Assembly (NCBI RefSeq): GCF_019599265.1 | Contig: NZ_JAHZTC010000007.1 | Coordinates: forward strand, 169,267 to 233,266 | Direction: 5' to 3' | Source: Pontibacter sp. HSC-14F20 | GTDB taxonomy: Bacteria > Bacteroidota > Bacteroidia > Cytophagales > Hymenobacteraceae | DNA: 64,000 nucleotides | Part shown: piece by piece, positions 28,502 to 37,789 of the stretch | Layout: the number at the start of each line of letters is the position of its first letter | Numbering within the stretch: position 1 is the stretch's first letter | Translations under genes and position numbers: made by a program | The notes under the pieces: model-generated | The model's database searches: none | The model's input: the letters and a program-made list of their open reading frames with translations, nothing else | What the model was told of the DNA's origin: nothing

Positions 28502-28574
28502 GGCCATCAGGCGCTATATTATTGCAACAATATATGTAAATTGGCCCCCTGAAACGGAGGAGGGCCATCAGGCG
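28502..28574. repeat. Direct repeats flanking a near-palindrome upstream of nuoL
   Basis: GGCCATCAGGCG occurs at 28502-28513 and exactly again at 28563-28574. Between them, ATATTATTGCAACAATAT (28516-28533) is an 18-bp palindrome with one mismatched pair. The arrangement resembles a regulatory site ahead of nuoL or a remnant of a small repeat element. No gene lies here. Confidence 0.6.
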
Positions 28575-28597
28575 TCCCCGTTTTGAGTCCGAACCCC

Positions 28598-30796
28598 ATG
28601 ACAGCCAATATTTTGGAGCTTTCCGCACTTCTTGAACCGCTGGCCGGCACGCCCCAAACCCACCTGGCGTTGGTGGTGCTCCTGCTGCCCCTCCTCGCCT
28701 TTGCGGTGCTATACCTGGCGGGCAAAAAGCTGCCCCGGCAGGGCGACTGGCTCGGGATTGGCGCCACCGGACTTGCTTTTGCACTTTCGATCTATCTCTT
28801 CACCCAGACCTGGAACACCGAGGTACACCATAGCCGGACTGTCTGGTTTAGTCTACCGAACAGTTTTATAGCAGACTTCACAGCAGGTATACTGCTTGAT
28901 AACCTGACGGTGCTGATGCTGGTTATCGTTACGTTTATCTCGATGCTGGTGCAGCTTTTCTCGGTGGGTTATATGCATGGTGACAAAGGGTATAGCCGCT
29001 ACTTTGCCTACCTGGGTCTCTTCACTTTCAGCATGCTTGGTATTGTGCTGGTCGATAACCTGCTGCTGCTCTTTATGTTCTGGGAGTTGGTTGGTTTGTC
29101 GTCATACCTGCTCATCGGTTTCTGGTACGAACGACCTGCTGCGATTGCGGCCAACAAAAAAGCTTTTCTGGTAAACCGGGTGGGTGACATTGGCCTGCTG
29201 CTAGGTTTGTTTGCCTTCTATACCTATTTCCGGACGTTTGACCTGGAGGCTTTGCGCACGCTGATGGGGGCAGGGGAGTGGCTGAACGGTACTTTTGTGA
29301 CAGGCTATACCTTGCAGGGCATGGCTTGGTGGGTGGAGTTGAGTCCGTTGTTTCTGACGCTTGCCGGACTTGGCTTGTTTATGGGCTGCGTGGGTAAGTC
29401 GGCGCAGTTTCCGTTGCAGGTATGGCTGCCTGATGCGATGCAGGGCCCTACGCCGGTTTCTTCGCTGATACACGCTGCGACCATGGTAGCGGCTGGCGTA
29501 TACCTGGTGGCGCGCTGCTACGCTTTCTTCACAGTAGATGCCCTCACAGTCATTGCCATCATTGGTGCCATCACGGCACTGCTTGGTGCCCTGGCGGCGC
29601 TCACCCAGTACGACATCAAGGCAGTGCTGGCCTTCTCCACCATCTCGCAGCTGGGTTATATGGTGATGGGTATGGGCACCGGAGCACACGATGCTTCGCT
29701 CTTCCACCTGACCACGCATGCTTTCTTCAAAGCAGCGCTTTTCCTCAACGCCGGCATCATCATTCATGCCATGCACCGCGGACTGCACCACACGCACCAA
29801 CTCCCCGATGTCGATCCGCAGGATATTCGGAACATGGGAGGCCTGCGCAGGGCAATGCCACTCACCTTTTGTACCTATTTGCTGGCCGCCGCCGCACTGG
29901 TAGGTTTGCCACTGTTTTCCGGTTTTCTTTCCAAAGATGCTATTCTTTCCGGTAGTTGGGCATGGGCGCAGACGATGAGCCAGGCCAACGGGAACAGCCT
30001 GTACTTTGTAGTGCCTGTGATTGGTTTTACAGTGGTGCTCCTCACGGCTTATTACATGGGGCGGCATCTGTGGTTTATGTTCTTCGGTACTTTCCGTCTG
30101 CCATTCGATGTGCAGGCGCTTCGTTTGTCGGCAGGTCAGGAGATAGAGCGGGTGATGCTTCTACCTGTGCTATTGCTGGCAGTACTCTCACTGGGCTTCT
30201 TCTTTTCGCTTAATCCGCTGTCCTTTGCCGGAAGCTGGGTGATGCAGGGGATTAGCCTGACACAATTTTCGCAGGAAGGCGCGCTGCTTGCCGGTAGTTT
30301 GATTGAGGCCGTGACAACGCAGGATGCTGCCAACGGCACTGCTCACCTGATGATCGGGTTGCTGTCGGCGCTGCTAGGTATAGCAGGTATAGGCCTGGCC
30401 TTTGGCAGGTATAAAGGCAAAAGCAGCGAAGCATTGTTGCAGGAGCAGCCGCAGGGAGCTTTGGCGCAACTCTCTTATCATCATTTTTACCTGGATGCCT
30501 TGTACAGCCGCGTGCTGGTGCAGCCGGTGCTGTGGATGGCCCGCATGCTCTACCGCTTCGATAAACGGGTGATCGACTATACCCTGGAGTATGCCAGTAA
30601 GTGGCTGGTGGTGTTTTCCAAGATCGTGAAATGGTTTGATAGATGGTTTGTGGATGGTAGTGTGTGGCTGATCGGAGCGATGGCCAAAGTGCTTGGCCGC
30701 TTCGGGCGCGGAATTCAGAACGGTAAGGTGCAATCTTACTACGCCTACTCCCTTTTTGGATTTATTCTGATAATACTATACATCATGCTGAATTGA
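28598..30796 (+). CDS. nuoL: NADH-quinone oxidoreductase subunit L
   Basis: 732 residues from the ATG at 28598; a TTG five codons upstream is not needed. An antiporter-like subunit of complex I with about 16 transmembrane helices. Hallmarks: LFMFWELVGLSSYLLIGFWYERP, LLGLFAFYTYFRTFD, GKSAQFPLQVWLPDAMQGPTPVSSLIHAATMVAAGVYL with the conserved His/Lys channel residues, and ITALLGALAALTQYDIKAVLAFSTISQLGYM. The C-terminal helix HL and terminal TM are represented by residues ~600-732. It pumps protons as part of NADH dehydrogenase. Gene order here is L, M, N only; subunits A-K are not in the window and an unrelated gene lies upstream. Confidence 0.95.
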   Translation: MTANILELSALLEPLAGTPQTHLALVVLLLPLLAFAVLYLAGKKLPRQGDWLGIGATGLAFALSIYLFTQTWNTEVHHSRTVWFSLPNSFIADFTAGILLDNLTVLMLVIVTFISMLVQLFSVGYMHGDKGYSRYFAYLGLFTFSMLGIVLVDNLLLLFMFWELVGLSSYLLIGFWYERPAAIAANKKAFLVNRVGDIGLLLGLFAFYTYFRTFDLEALRTLMGAGEWLNGTFVTGYTLQGMAWWVELSPLFLTLAGLGLFMGCVGKSAQFPLQVWLPDAMQGPTPVSSLIHAATMVAAGVYLVARCYAFFTVDALTVIAIIGAITALLGALAALTQYDIKAVLAFSTISQLGYMVMGMGTGAHDASLFHLTTHAFFKAALFLNAGIIIHAMHRGLHHTHQLPDVDPQDIRNMGGLRRAMPLTFCTYLLAAAALVGLPLFSGFLSKDAILSGSWAWAQTMSQANGNSLYFVVPVIGFTVVLLTAYYMGRHLWFMFFGTFRLPFDVQALRLSAGQEIERVMLLPVLLLAVLSLGFFFSLNPLSFAGSWVMQGISLTQFSQEGALLAGSLIEAVTTQDAANGTAHLMIGLLSALLGIAGIGLAFGRYKGKSSEALLQEQPQGALAQLSYHHFYLDALYSRVLVQPVLWMARMLYRFDKRVIDYTLEYASKWLVVFSKIVKWFDRWFVDGSVWLIGAMAKVLGRFGRGIQNGKVQSYYAYSLFGFILIILYIMLN

Positions 30797-31044
30797 TGTT
30801 AATTTTGCGATCAGGTTTTACAGGATGATCGGATCAGCAGGATGAAGGCTATACCTGTAAACCTCATACACAGTTCTGCTTCCAGCTTGTAAAGCAAATT
30901 GCGCAAGTCTATACCCTTACTCAGTAGGAGCTAAGGCTGAAAACAAAAAGGACCCGGCATCACACCGGGAAAAGCATACCAATAAAGATGCACACATGCG
31001 CAGTTGTGTGTCTTGATACGTGATAAAAGTGTCGTAACATATTG
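30797..31044. other. Spacer between nuoL and nuoM
   Basis: A 248-bp gap, long for adjacent complex I genes. It contains one CTATACCT at about 30849 and a small CCCGG/CCGGG hairpin near 30955-30970, but no clear terminator or open frame. nuoM may have its own promoter here. Confidence 0.45.
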
Positions 31045-32790
31045 ATGAATTATACTCTTTCCAGCCTTATTTTTCTTCCTCTGCTTGCGGCGCTTATAGT
31101 GTTGCTGCTACCGACGCGCATGCAGCGGGGCATAAAAGCAGTAGCGCTGGGCGGCACGCTGTTGCAACTGGCCGTAGCCGTGTGGCTATACCTGGGTTTC
31201 GATGGTGCTGCGGTGGCGAACGGACAGACAGGCTACCAGTTTGTGGAGAAGCTCGACTGGATCGGTTTTTCGCTGGGTAGTCTGGGGCGTTTCCAGATCG
31301 AATATTTTGTGGGCGTGGATGGCGTCAGCATCAGCATGGTGCTGCTCACAGGTATAGTAGGGGTGATCGGGGCGATCTCTTCCTGGAACATCGTAAAAAA
31401 TGTGAAGGGCTACTTCCTGCTCTACCTGCTGCTCATGACCAGCGTGATGGGCTGTTTCCTGGCCCTGGACTTCTTCCTGTTCTACCTCTTCTTCGAGTTC
31501 ATGCTCCTGCCAATGTACTTCCTGATCGGCATCTGGGGAGGGCCGAAGCGGGAATATGCTGCGCTTAAATTCTTCATTTATACCCTGATCGGTTCGTTAT
31601 TTATCCTGGTCGTGATGATCGGGCTCTATACCTCCGTGATCGATCCGGAAGCAACGGCGCAGCAAATGGGGCTGATCGGGCAAAACGTTCCTGCCAGTCT
31701 GGACATGGTTCGCCAGGTACAGCAGATGCTGCAGCAGGGCGCGATCAGTGAGGCCGACATGGTGCGGACCTTTAGTATACCTGCCATGATGGAGCCGGCT
31801 AACTTTATACCGGGTAGCCTGCTGCATGTGTTCTCGGGCGTATCTCTCTTCGATCTGCCGATACGCTTTGTTGCTTTCCTGCTGGTATTGGCGGGTTTCC
31901 TGATCAAAGTGCCCTCGGTGCCCGTGCATACCTGGCTTCCTGATGCGCACGTGGAGGCACCAACACCCATCTCTGTGCTACTGGCAGCAATCCTGCTGAA
32001 GGTGGGCGGCTATGGTCTGATTCGCATTGCATACCCTGTTTTCCCGGATGCGGGCGCTTATTTCTCCACTTTTGTCGGCGGGCTGGGAGTGCTCTCTATT
32101 ATTTATGGGGCACTCTGCGCATTGGCCATGAACGACCTCAAGAAACTGATTGCTTACTCGTCGGTATCGCACATGGGCTTTGTGCTGCTGGGCCTGGCCT
32201 CGCTCACAAATGAAGGCGTGAACGGCGCGATCTATATGATGTTCAGCCACGGCCTTATCTCGGCCATGCTTTTCCTGGTGGTAGGGGTGATCTACGATCG
32301 GGCACACGATCGCATGATCCTGAATTTTCGGGGACTTGCCAAGCGCATGCCGGCCTATACCGCTTTTGTTGTGATCGCCTTTTTTGCTTCGCTGGGTTTG
32401 CCGGGCTTCTCAGGTTTTATTGCCGAGCTGCTGGTGCTGCTGGGTAGTTTCAGTGCACCGGAGGCAACAGGTATGCTGCCGCGTTGGATGGCGATCGTGG
32501 CCGTGATCGGTCTGTTGTTATCGGCGGCTTATTACCTGTGGGCGCTGCAGCGCATGTTCTTTGGCAAGTACTGGATCTTCCCGGAGCTGCGCCAGAAGGC
32601 CATCATCTCCGACCTTACCAAGCGCGAGTACCTGATGCTGGTGCCGCTGGCTATTCTGGCTTTTGTCTTCGGCATTTTCCCGCACCTGCTCCTCGACAAA
32701 ACAGGCATGACGGTGACAGGCTTTACGGAACTGGTGCTGCGCAACGGACAGCAACAGCTGAACATCTTGCAGACCATTTTAACAAAATAA
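31045..32790 (+). CDS. nuoM: NADH-quinone oxidoreductase subunit M
   Basis: 581 residues from the second of two adjacent starts (ATG at 31045). Membrane antiporter-like subunit of complex I with about 14 helices. Signatures: FFLFYLFFEFMLLPMYFLIGIWGG with the conserved glutamate, LIKVPSVPVHTWLPDAHVEAPTPISVLLAAILLKVGGYGLIR, and LCALAMNDLKKLIAYSSVSHMGFVLLG. Residues ~190-245 form an insertion between helices (MGLIGQNVPASLDMVRQVQQ) of a kind seen in Bacteroidota NuoM. nuoN begins about 57 bp downstream. Role: proton translocation. Confidence 0.95.
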   Translation: MNYTLSSLIFLPLLAALIVLLLPTRMQRGIKAVALGGTLLQLAVAVWLYLGFDGAAVANGQTGYQFVEKLDWIGFSLGSLGRFQIEYFVGVDGVSISMVLLTGIVGVIGAISSWNIVKNVKGYFLLYLLLMTSVMGCFLALDFFLFYLFFEFMLLPMYFLIGIWGGPKREYAALKFFIYTLIGSLFILVVMIGLYTSVIDPEATAQQMGLIGQNVPASLDMVRQVQQMLQQGAISEADMVRTFSIPAMMEPANFIPGSLLHVFSGVSLFDLPIRFVAFLLVLAGFLIKVPSVPVHTWLPDAHVEAPTPISVLLAAILLKVGGYGLIRIAYPVFPDAGAYFSTFVGGLGVLSIIYGALCALAMNDLKKLIAYSSVSHMGFVLLGLASLTNEGVNGAIYMMFSHGLISAMLFLVVGVIYDRAHDRMILNFRGLAKRMPAYTAFVVIAFFASLGLPGFSGFIAELLVLLGSFSAPEATGMLPRWMAIVAVIGLLLSAAYYLWALQRMFFGKYWIFPELRQKAIISDLTKREYLMLVPLAILAFVFGIFPHLLLDKTGMTVTGFTELVLRNGQQQLNILQTILTK

Positions 32791-32847
32791 TACCCGCGCC
32801 TGAGGGGGTATACCTCCAGGTGCCATGACTTATACCTTAACCGACAC

Positions 32848-34359
32848 GTGGAAGAACAGGCAGCACAACTCACCCAGGCCATCGACAGCATTTTAGCTGG
32901 AGCAGGGTCGCTGCTGCCCGAATTGCTGCTGGCCATTTTCTTCCTGCTGCTGGTCACGCTCGATCTCTTCAAATCCAAAACGGTTAAGCGGCTCCTGCCT
33001 TGGGTGGCGATGACCGGACTGTTTTCGGTGCTGGTGTTATTGGTGTTGGGGCCACAAGGTATAGATGGGGTGCAGTTTCTCAATCTGCTGCGCTCTGACG
33101 GCATCGCCCGCTACACAGGTATACTCTTTAGTTTGACGGGGATCTTTACGATCCTCCTCTCACTTCAAAACCCGAAAATAGAAAAGCGCAAACAGGGTGA
33201 AGGCCGGGGCGAATACTATGCCCTGATCCTGATGCTGGTGCTGGGCCTCAACCTGATGTCCAAATCAGTGAATTTACTGATGGTTTTCCTGGCGATTGAG
33301 GTTGTTTCCATTGCCTCCTACATCCTGACACTCAGCCTGAAAGAAGAAAAAAGAGCGGTGGAGGCCGGCCTGAAGTATGTGCTCTACGGTACACTGTCGG
33401 CAGGAGTGATGCTCTACGGCATGTCGTTCTTTTATGGCCTGACTGGTTCGCTGGACTATACCTTGGTTTCGTTCTGGCGCAGTCTGCTCGATGCCAGTCC
33501 GCTGATGGTGACGGTGGCGGCCATACTGGTATTTGCTGGTTTCCTGTTCAAAATATCGGCTGCGCCATTTCACTTCTGGACGCCGGATGTGTACCAGGGG
33601 GCACCGATGCCAATCGTAGCCCTGTTCTCCACGGGTCCTAAAATGGCGGGCATCATCGTCATCATGCGTTTTGTGGCTGCCTTCGCCGACCCGACCATTG
33701 TCAGCGCCTTTGCCGATGTGCAGCTTTTCTTAGGTATAGCCGCCCTGGCTACGCTTGCGGTAGGCAATTTTACTGCGCTCTGGCAGCGCAGTCCGCGTCG
33801 CCTGATGGCTTTCTCATCGGTGTCGCATGCGGGTTTTCTGCTGATGGCGCTGCTGGCCTTTGGGAGTGACTATACCGTGAGCATACTCTTCTACATGACG
33901 GTATTGCTTTTCATGAACTTCGGTATATTCCTGTTCCTGCAGATGGCCGAAGAAGACTGGCAGGTGCGCACGCTCGAAGATTTCCAAGGGCTGGGGCCTC
34001 GTGTTCCTTTTGCCGGCATCATGGCGCTGCTCTTTCTGCTCTCTTTAACAGGTCTTCCGCCACTGGCCGGCTTTATGGGCAAATTGCTGGTGTTTAGCAA
34101 TGTTTGGGAAGCCTATACCGCCTACGGGCAGCCGATGCTGCTGGTTTTGCTGGTGGTGGGTATTCTGCTGACAGGGGTTGCTTTATTCTACTATATCAAA
34201 ATACCGTATCACCTTTTCCTGAAAAGGAATCAAACTGCCGAAAATTTAGTTATTTCACTGTCAAATAAGCTGCTGCTGGTTTTTTTCGCCCTGCCGCTGC
34301 TGGTCCTCTTTTTTAAACCTGACCTGCTGCTGCACTGGATAGAGAAACTGCTGGCCTAG
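32848..34359 (+). CDS. nuoN: NADH-quinone oxidoreductase subunit N
   Basis: 503 residues from a GTG start; the nearby ATG at 32825 is out of frame. Membrane subunit of complex I, about 14 helices. Signatures: MVFLAIEVVSIASYILTL, EAGLKYVLYGTLSAGVMLYG, FKISAAPFHFWTPDVYQGAPMPIVALFSTGPKMA and ALWQRSPRRLMAFSSVSHAGFLLM. It is the third of the antiporter-like proton pumps. It ends 16 bp before a PurF-like gene, which may be co-transcribed. Confidence 0.95.
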   Translation: MEEQAAQLTQAIDSILAGAGSLLPELLLAIFFLLLVTLDLFKSKTVKRLLPWVAMTGLFSVLVLLVLGPQGIDGVQFLNLLRSDGIARYTGILFSLTGIFTILLSLQNPKIEKRKQGEGRGEYYALILMLVLGLNLMSKSVNLLMVFLAIEVVSIASYILTLSLKEEKRAVEAGLKYVLYGTLSAGVMLYGMSFFYGLTGSLDYTLVSFWRSLLDASPLMVTVAAILVFAGFLFKISAAPFHFWTPDVYQGAPMPIVALFSTGPKMAGIIVIMRFVAAFADPTIVSAFADVQLFLGIAALATLAVGNFTALWQRSPRRLMAFSSVSHAGFLLMALLAFGSDYTVSILFYMTVLLFMNFGIFLFLQMAEEDWQVRTLEDFQGLGPRVPFAGIMALLFLLSLTGLPPLAGFMGKLLVFSNVWEAYTAYGQPMLLVLLVVGILLTGVALFYYIKIPYHLFLKRNQTAENLVISLSNKLLLVFFALPLLVLFFKPDLLLHWIEKLLA

Positions 34360-34375
34360 ATACTTTTACAGCCCT

Positions 34376-36268
34376 ATGAGCGATTCCATTAAGCACGAAT
34401 GCGGTATAGCCCTGATCAGGCTCCGAAAACCAATCGAATATTACGTTGAAAAGTATGGCACTCCGATGTACGGTGTCAACAAGCTATACCTGCTGATGCA
34501 AAAGCAGCATAACCGCGGCCAGGACGGGGCAGGGGTAGCCAGTATCAAGATAGATGCCGGTCCGGGTATGGAGTATATCAACCGCTTCCGTTCTGTAAAG
34601 ACCCGCGCCATCGACAGTATTTTCGGGAAGATCGGCAAGGAGTTTAAAAAGCTGAAAGAAGAGCATCCTGAGAAAGCCCGGAACACGAACTGGGTATGGG
34701 AAAACCTCCCTTTTCTGGGCGATGTATACCTGGGGCACCTGCGCTACGGAACGCACGGCGTCAACAGTATAGACAACTGCCACCCGATGGTGCGTGAAAA
34801 CAACTGGCGCAGCCGCAGCCTGGCCGTGGCCGGTAACTTTAACATGACCAACGTGGACGAGCAGTTCCAGAAACTGATCGAACTGGGTCAGCATCCAAAG
34901 CAAAAGACTGATACCATTACGGTGCTCGAAAAGATTGGCCACTTCCTTGACGAGGAAAACCAGATGCTGTTCGAGTCTTATAAAGACGAATACTCCAATA
35001 AAGAAATAACCTCCCTGATCGAAGATAACCTGAGTCTGCAGCGTGTGCTTAAGCGCGCCTGCAAGGACTTCGATGGTGGCTATGCCATGGCAGGCCTAAC
35101 CGGTTACGGCGCCTCTTTTGTGGTGCGCGACCCGAATGGTATACGCCCGGCTTATTATTACATGGACGATGAGGTGGTGGTGATTGCCTCTGAAAAGCCG
35201 GCCATCAAGACTGCCTTCGATATCGAGTACAGCGAGATAAGAGAGATCACACCAGGTCATGCCCTCATTGTGGACAAGGCCGGTAACGCTGACTTGAAAG
35301 AGATCATGCCGCAACTCGAGAAAAAGTCCTGCAGCTTTGAGCGCATCTACTTCTCCCGTGGTAACGACCCGGAAATCTATGAAGAGCGCAAGAACATGGG
35401 CCGCCGCCTGTGCCCGCAGATTCTGGAAGCCATTGATTACGACCTGAAAAACACGGTGTTCTCTTATATCCCGAACACGGCGGAGTCCTCGTGGTTAGGT
35501 ATGATGAAAGGAATCGAGGATTACCTGCGTACGTACCGCAAGCGAGCCATCCTGAACCAGGAGCTAAGCGAAGAACAGCTCGACGAGATTCTACAGTTTA
35601 AGCCCCGTGCCGAAAAGCTGGTGATCAAAGACGTGAAGCTGCGTACCTTTATCACCGACAACAATAGCCGCGACGACCTGGTAACGCACGTGTACGATAC
35701 GACTTACGAGGTGGTGAAAAAAGGCATTGACACACTGGTAGTGCTTGACGACTCCATCGTGCGCGGCACAACGCTCGAGAAAAGCATCATCCGCATGCTG
35801 GACAAGCTGGAGCCCAAGAAAATCATCATTGTTTCCTGCGCACCACAGATCCGCTACCCGGATTGCTACGGCATCGATATGTCGCGCGTGAAGGAATTTG
35901 TGGCTTTCCGTGCCATGCTGGCTTTGTTGAAAGATCGTGGCCTGTACTACAAAGTAGACGAGGTATACGACAAAATACAAGCAGTACAAGGTACGCCGGC
36001 TATCATGGAGACCAACTATGTAAAGGAGCTGTTTGACCTCTTCACGCATGACGAGATTTCCGCCAAGGTATCAGAAATTGTGAAGGCGCCGGAGGTGAAT
36101 GCCGAAGTGCAGGTAATTTATCAACGCATCGAAGACCTGCACCTGGCCTGCCCGAACCATAGCGGCGACTGGTACTTTACCGGCAACTACCCAACTCCGG
36201 GCGGTACCCGCGTCGTAAACCGCGCCTTCATGAACTTCGTGGAAAACAAGGCCGTACGCGCTTACTAA
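34376..36268 (+). CDS. Long PurF-like class II glutamine amidotransferase/phosphoribosyltransferase
   Basis: 630 residues, well above the ~460-510 usual for PurF. The N-terminal Ntn glutaminase domain begins after a short pro-segment at Cys9 (HECGIALIRL), with NRGQDGAG and LGHLRYGTHG. The C-terminal phosphoribosyltransferase domain carries the PRPP loop VVLDDSIVRGTT (about 460). Extra sequence occurs at about 85-105 and 180-210. In canonical PurF the pair makes 5-phosphoribosylamine in purine synthesis. Long paralogs like this occur in Bacteroidota beside a standard PurF, so it may be a second isozyme or have a shifted substrate. Terminator follows. Confidence 0.85.
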   Translation: MSDSIKHECGIALIRLRKPIEYYVEKYGTPMYGVNKLYLLMQKQHNRGQDGAGVASIKIDAGPGMEYINRFRSVKTRAIDSIFGKIGKEFKKLKEEHPEKARNTNWVWENLPFLGDVYLGHLRYGTHGVNSIDNCHPMVRENNWRSRSLAVAGNFNMTNVDEQFQKLIELGQHPKQKTDTITVLEKIGHFLDEENQMLFESYKDEYSNKEITSLIEDNLSLQRVLKRACKDFDGGYAMAGLTGYGASFVVRDPNGIRPAYYYMDDEVVVIASEKPAIKTAFDIEYSEIREITPGHALIVDKAGNADLKEIMPQLEKKSCSFERIYFSRGNDPEIYEERKNMGRRLCPQILEAIDYDLKNTVFSYIPNTAESSWLGMMKGIEDYLRTYRKRAILNQELSEEQLDEILQFKPRAEKLVIKDVKLRTFITDNNSRDDLVTHVYDTTYEVVKKGIDTLVVLDDSIVRGTTLEKSIIRMLDKLEPKKIIIVSCAPQIRYPDCYGIDMSRVKEFVAFRAMLALLKDRGLYYKVDEVYDKIQAVQGTPAIMETNYVKELFDLFTHDEISAKVSEIVKAPEVNAEVQVIYQRIEDLHLACPNHSGDWYFTGNYPTPGGTRVVNRAFMNFVENKAVRAY

Positions 36269-36290
36269 TAAAGATTTGACTTCATTTCAA

Positions 36291-36324
36291 AAGCCTGTTC
36301 TGATAAAGGACAGGCTTTTTTTGT
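36291..36324 (+). terminator. Rho-independent terminator after the PurF-like gene
   Basis: AAGCCTGT pairs with ACAGGCTT across an 11-base loop and runs into seven T. Confidence 0.88.
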
Positions 36325-36438
36325 AAGCAGTTTACACTCCAAGCGAGGTATAGCACAGTCCTATGCTTATAGCCATGGTCGCAAAGAGGAACTGTATGAG
36401 ATTGCGGAGAAGTCTGTTAAAGTGAATGGGGCAAAAGC

Positions 36439-36476
36439 TAAGAGAGGTGCCTCTTCAATTAGGGACACCTCTCTTA
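36439..36476 (-). terminator. Terminator hairpin downstream of the Ig-like lipoprotein gene
   Basis: TAAGAGAGGTG (36439-36449) pairs perfectly with CACCTCTCTTA (36466-36476) around a 16-base loop. On the minus strand it is followed by a T-containing stretch (AGCTTTTG). It lies 17 bp after the stop of the minus-strand gene. Confidence 0.65.
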
Positions 36477-36492
36477 TACTGAAGAAGCTTAT

Positions 36493-37320
36493 TTAGTTGC
36501 CTCGTTGAGCGACTCTTGGACCAGATTTGCTGGTATCGAACCTTGGGGCGCCATCTGGCTTTGTCGTACGGATCGGTCCCATTCTGTTAGAGATAACCAA
36601 TGGCATGGCACCAGCCACAATTTTACCGTCCTGCACATCAGACTTTTTATATACTGCAACTGTCAACCAGTCATCAACATAGGCTTCGCCCTCAAAGCTA
36701 AAGCAATCCATAAATGAAATAGTATTGTTAGCTGCGTCCAGAATGCCTGATTTGAAGAAGCTTGTTGTTTTGGTTTCGCTTGCAAATTGGTATTCGCCTT
36801 TCACATCAAGATAGTACTGGCTGAGGTCAAGGTTCGAGGTATACTTGATCAAGTAGTCATACTCATAGCAACTGCCATTCGATCTAAGCCTTTTAGGTGT
36901 GATGCTGGATCCGGTCTGAGATAGGCTGAACTGGGCACTGCTTGCCATGAAGTCGACAGAATTGGATGTGCAATCGCCGTGATTCTGAATAGTTGCCCGC
37001 ACTTTACCGTCTTCCTGGCCATATACCCAGTTAACTTCTGCTATACCTTGAGCATTGGTATTGGTCGTGTTAGTACTTACGGTGCCACCACCCTGCACCA
37101 CTTCCCAGTTTACCTGGGCATTTGAAACCGGTTGCCCGGAAGGATCTTTTACGCTTACCTGTATCGGTGAGGCCATGGCCTCACCAGGTATACCGGCTTG
37201 GTCATTGCCGTCATGCACCTCAATAGTGTTACAAACAATAGGGTCGTCATCACCACAGCTTGTGAGGGTAGCACAGAAAATCAAGACGAGTGTCAGTTTT
37301 ATGCAGTTTAAGGGCTTCAT
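36493..37320 (-). CDS. Lipoprotein with bacterial Ig-like (Big_1/invasin) domain
   Basis: 275 residues. The lipobox LTSC (Cys about 22) is followed by GDDD, typical of exported Bacteroidota lipoproteins. Residues ~45-125 form one Big_1-type Ig-like domain (IQVSVKDPSGQPVSNAQVNWEVVQGGGTV, NAQGIAEVNWVYG). The remainder (~130-275), with DLSQYYLDVKGEYQF and SFMDCFSFEGEAYVDDWLTVAVY, is not recognised and ends in a charged RFDTSKSGPRVAQRGN tail. Likely surface or periplasmic; ligand unknown. Monocistronic. Confidence 0.82.
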   Translation of the reverse strand: MKPLNCIKLTLVLIFCATLTSCGDDDPIVCNTIEVHDGNDQAGIPGEAMASPIQVSVKDPSGQPVSNAQVNWEVVQGGGTVSTNTTNTNAQGIAEVNWVYGQEDGKVRATIQNHGDCTSNSVDFMASSAQFSLSQTGSSITPKRLRSNGSCYEYDYLIKYTSNLDLSQYYLDVKGEYQFASETKTTSFFKSGILDAANNTISFMDCFSFEGEAYVDDWLTVAVYKKSDVQDGKIVAGAMPLVISNRMGPIRTTKPDGAPRFDTSKSGPRVAQRGN

Positions 37321-37483
37321 GAAATAAAACTTTGGGAATTAGAGATAAGCAAGGACAGTATGGATGCGCAATGCTACCATGCATTGAGTGGAGTGTGCCT
37401 GTAAATACGATTCTATCTCTTTATTGTTATATACAATTAAGCATTTTATTCCTAAAGTATGATTTTATTGTATCAATAGGGGG

Positions 37484-37684
37484 TTACTTCATTAAATCAA
37501 CAAAAGCCATGATGGCAAAAGCGACGGTGCCGCCAAAGACAGAGAACTTCGTGATGGGGGAGGCGTTGGAAAGAAATGCGGTGTGCTGGTTGTATTTGAT
37601 GACGCCCATGAGCGTGAGGGACAGGTATAGGAATAACGCCAATGGAATGAGATTGAAAAGAATTTCGAAAATGCCGCTTGCCAT
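37484..37684 (-). CDS. Small hypothetical membrane protein
   Basis: 66 residues from the ATG at 37684 (MASGIFEILFNLIPLALFLYL); an upstream start would add 11 polar residues. Two hydrophobic helices are clear: IFEILFNLIPLALFLYLSL and KFSVFGGTVAFAIMAFVDLM, joined by a short loop with KYNQHTAFLSNASP. Overlapping open frames on the same strand are compositional shadows. No known family. It is divergent from the ElaA-like gene. Confidence 0.65.
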   Translation of the reverse strand: MASGIFEILFNLIPLALFLYLSLTLMGVIKYNQHTAFLSNASPITKFSVFGGTVAFAIMAFVDLMK

Positions 37685-37789
37685 GGGTACTCCTGAATTT
37701 TGATGGGTCTGATGCAAATATAGGTATAAATGGCTGGCAGCCGTATCTTTGCCAGGAACAATACATCGATATCAGCTTATTTTACCCGC

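Noticed and set aside
28416..28784. Minus-strand frame overlapping the nuoL start
   Set aside because: It lacks any domain and sits in the control region and nuoL; the palindrome and repeats explain the region better.
34376..36268. Standard PurF or asparagine synthetase
   Set aside because: The PRPP loop excludes asparagine synthetase and the length excludes a standard PurF; described as a long paralog.
37492..37766. Two further minus-strand frames over the 66-residue membrane protein
   Set aside because: Only the frame with two clean transmembrane helices looks like a protein; the others are shadows.
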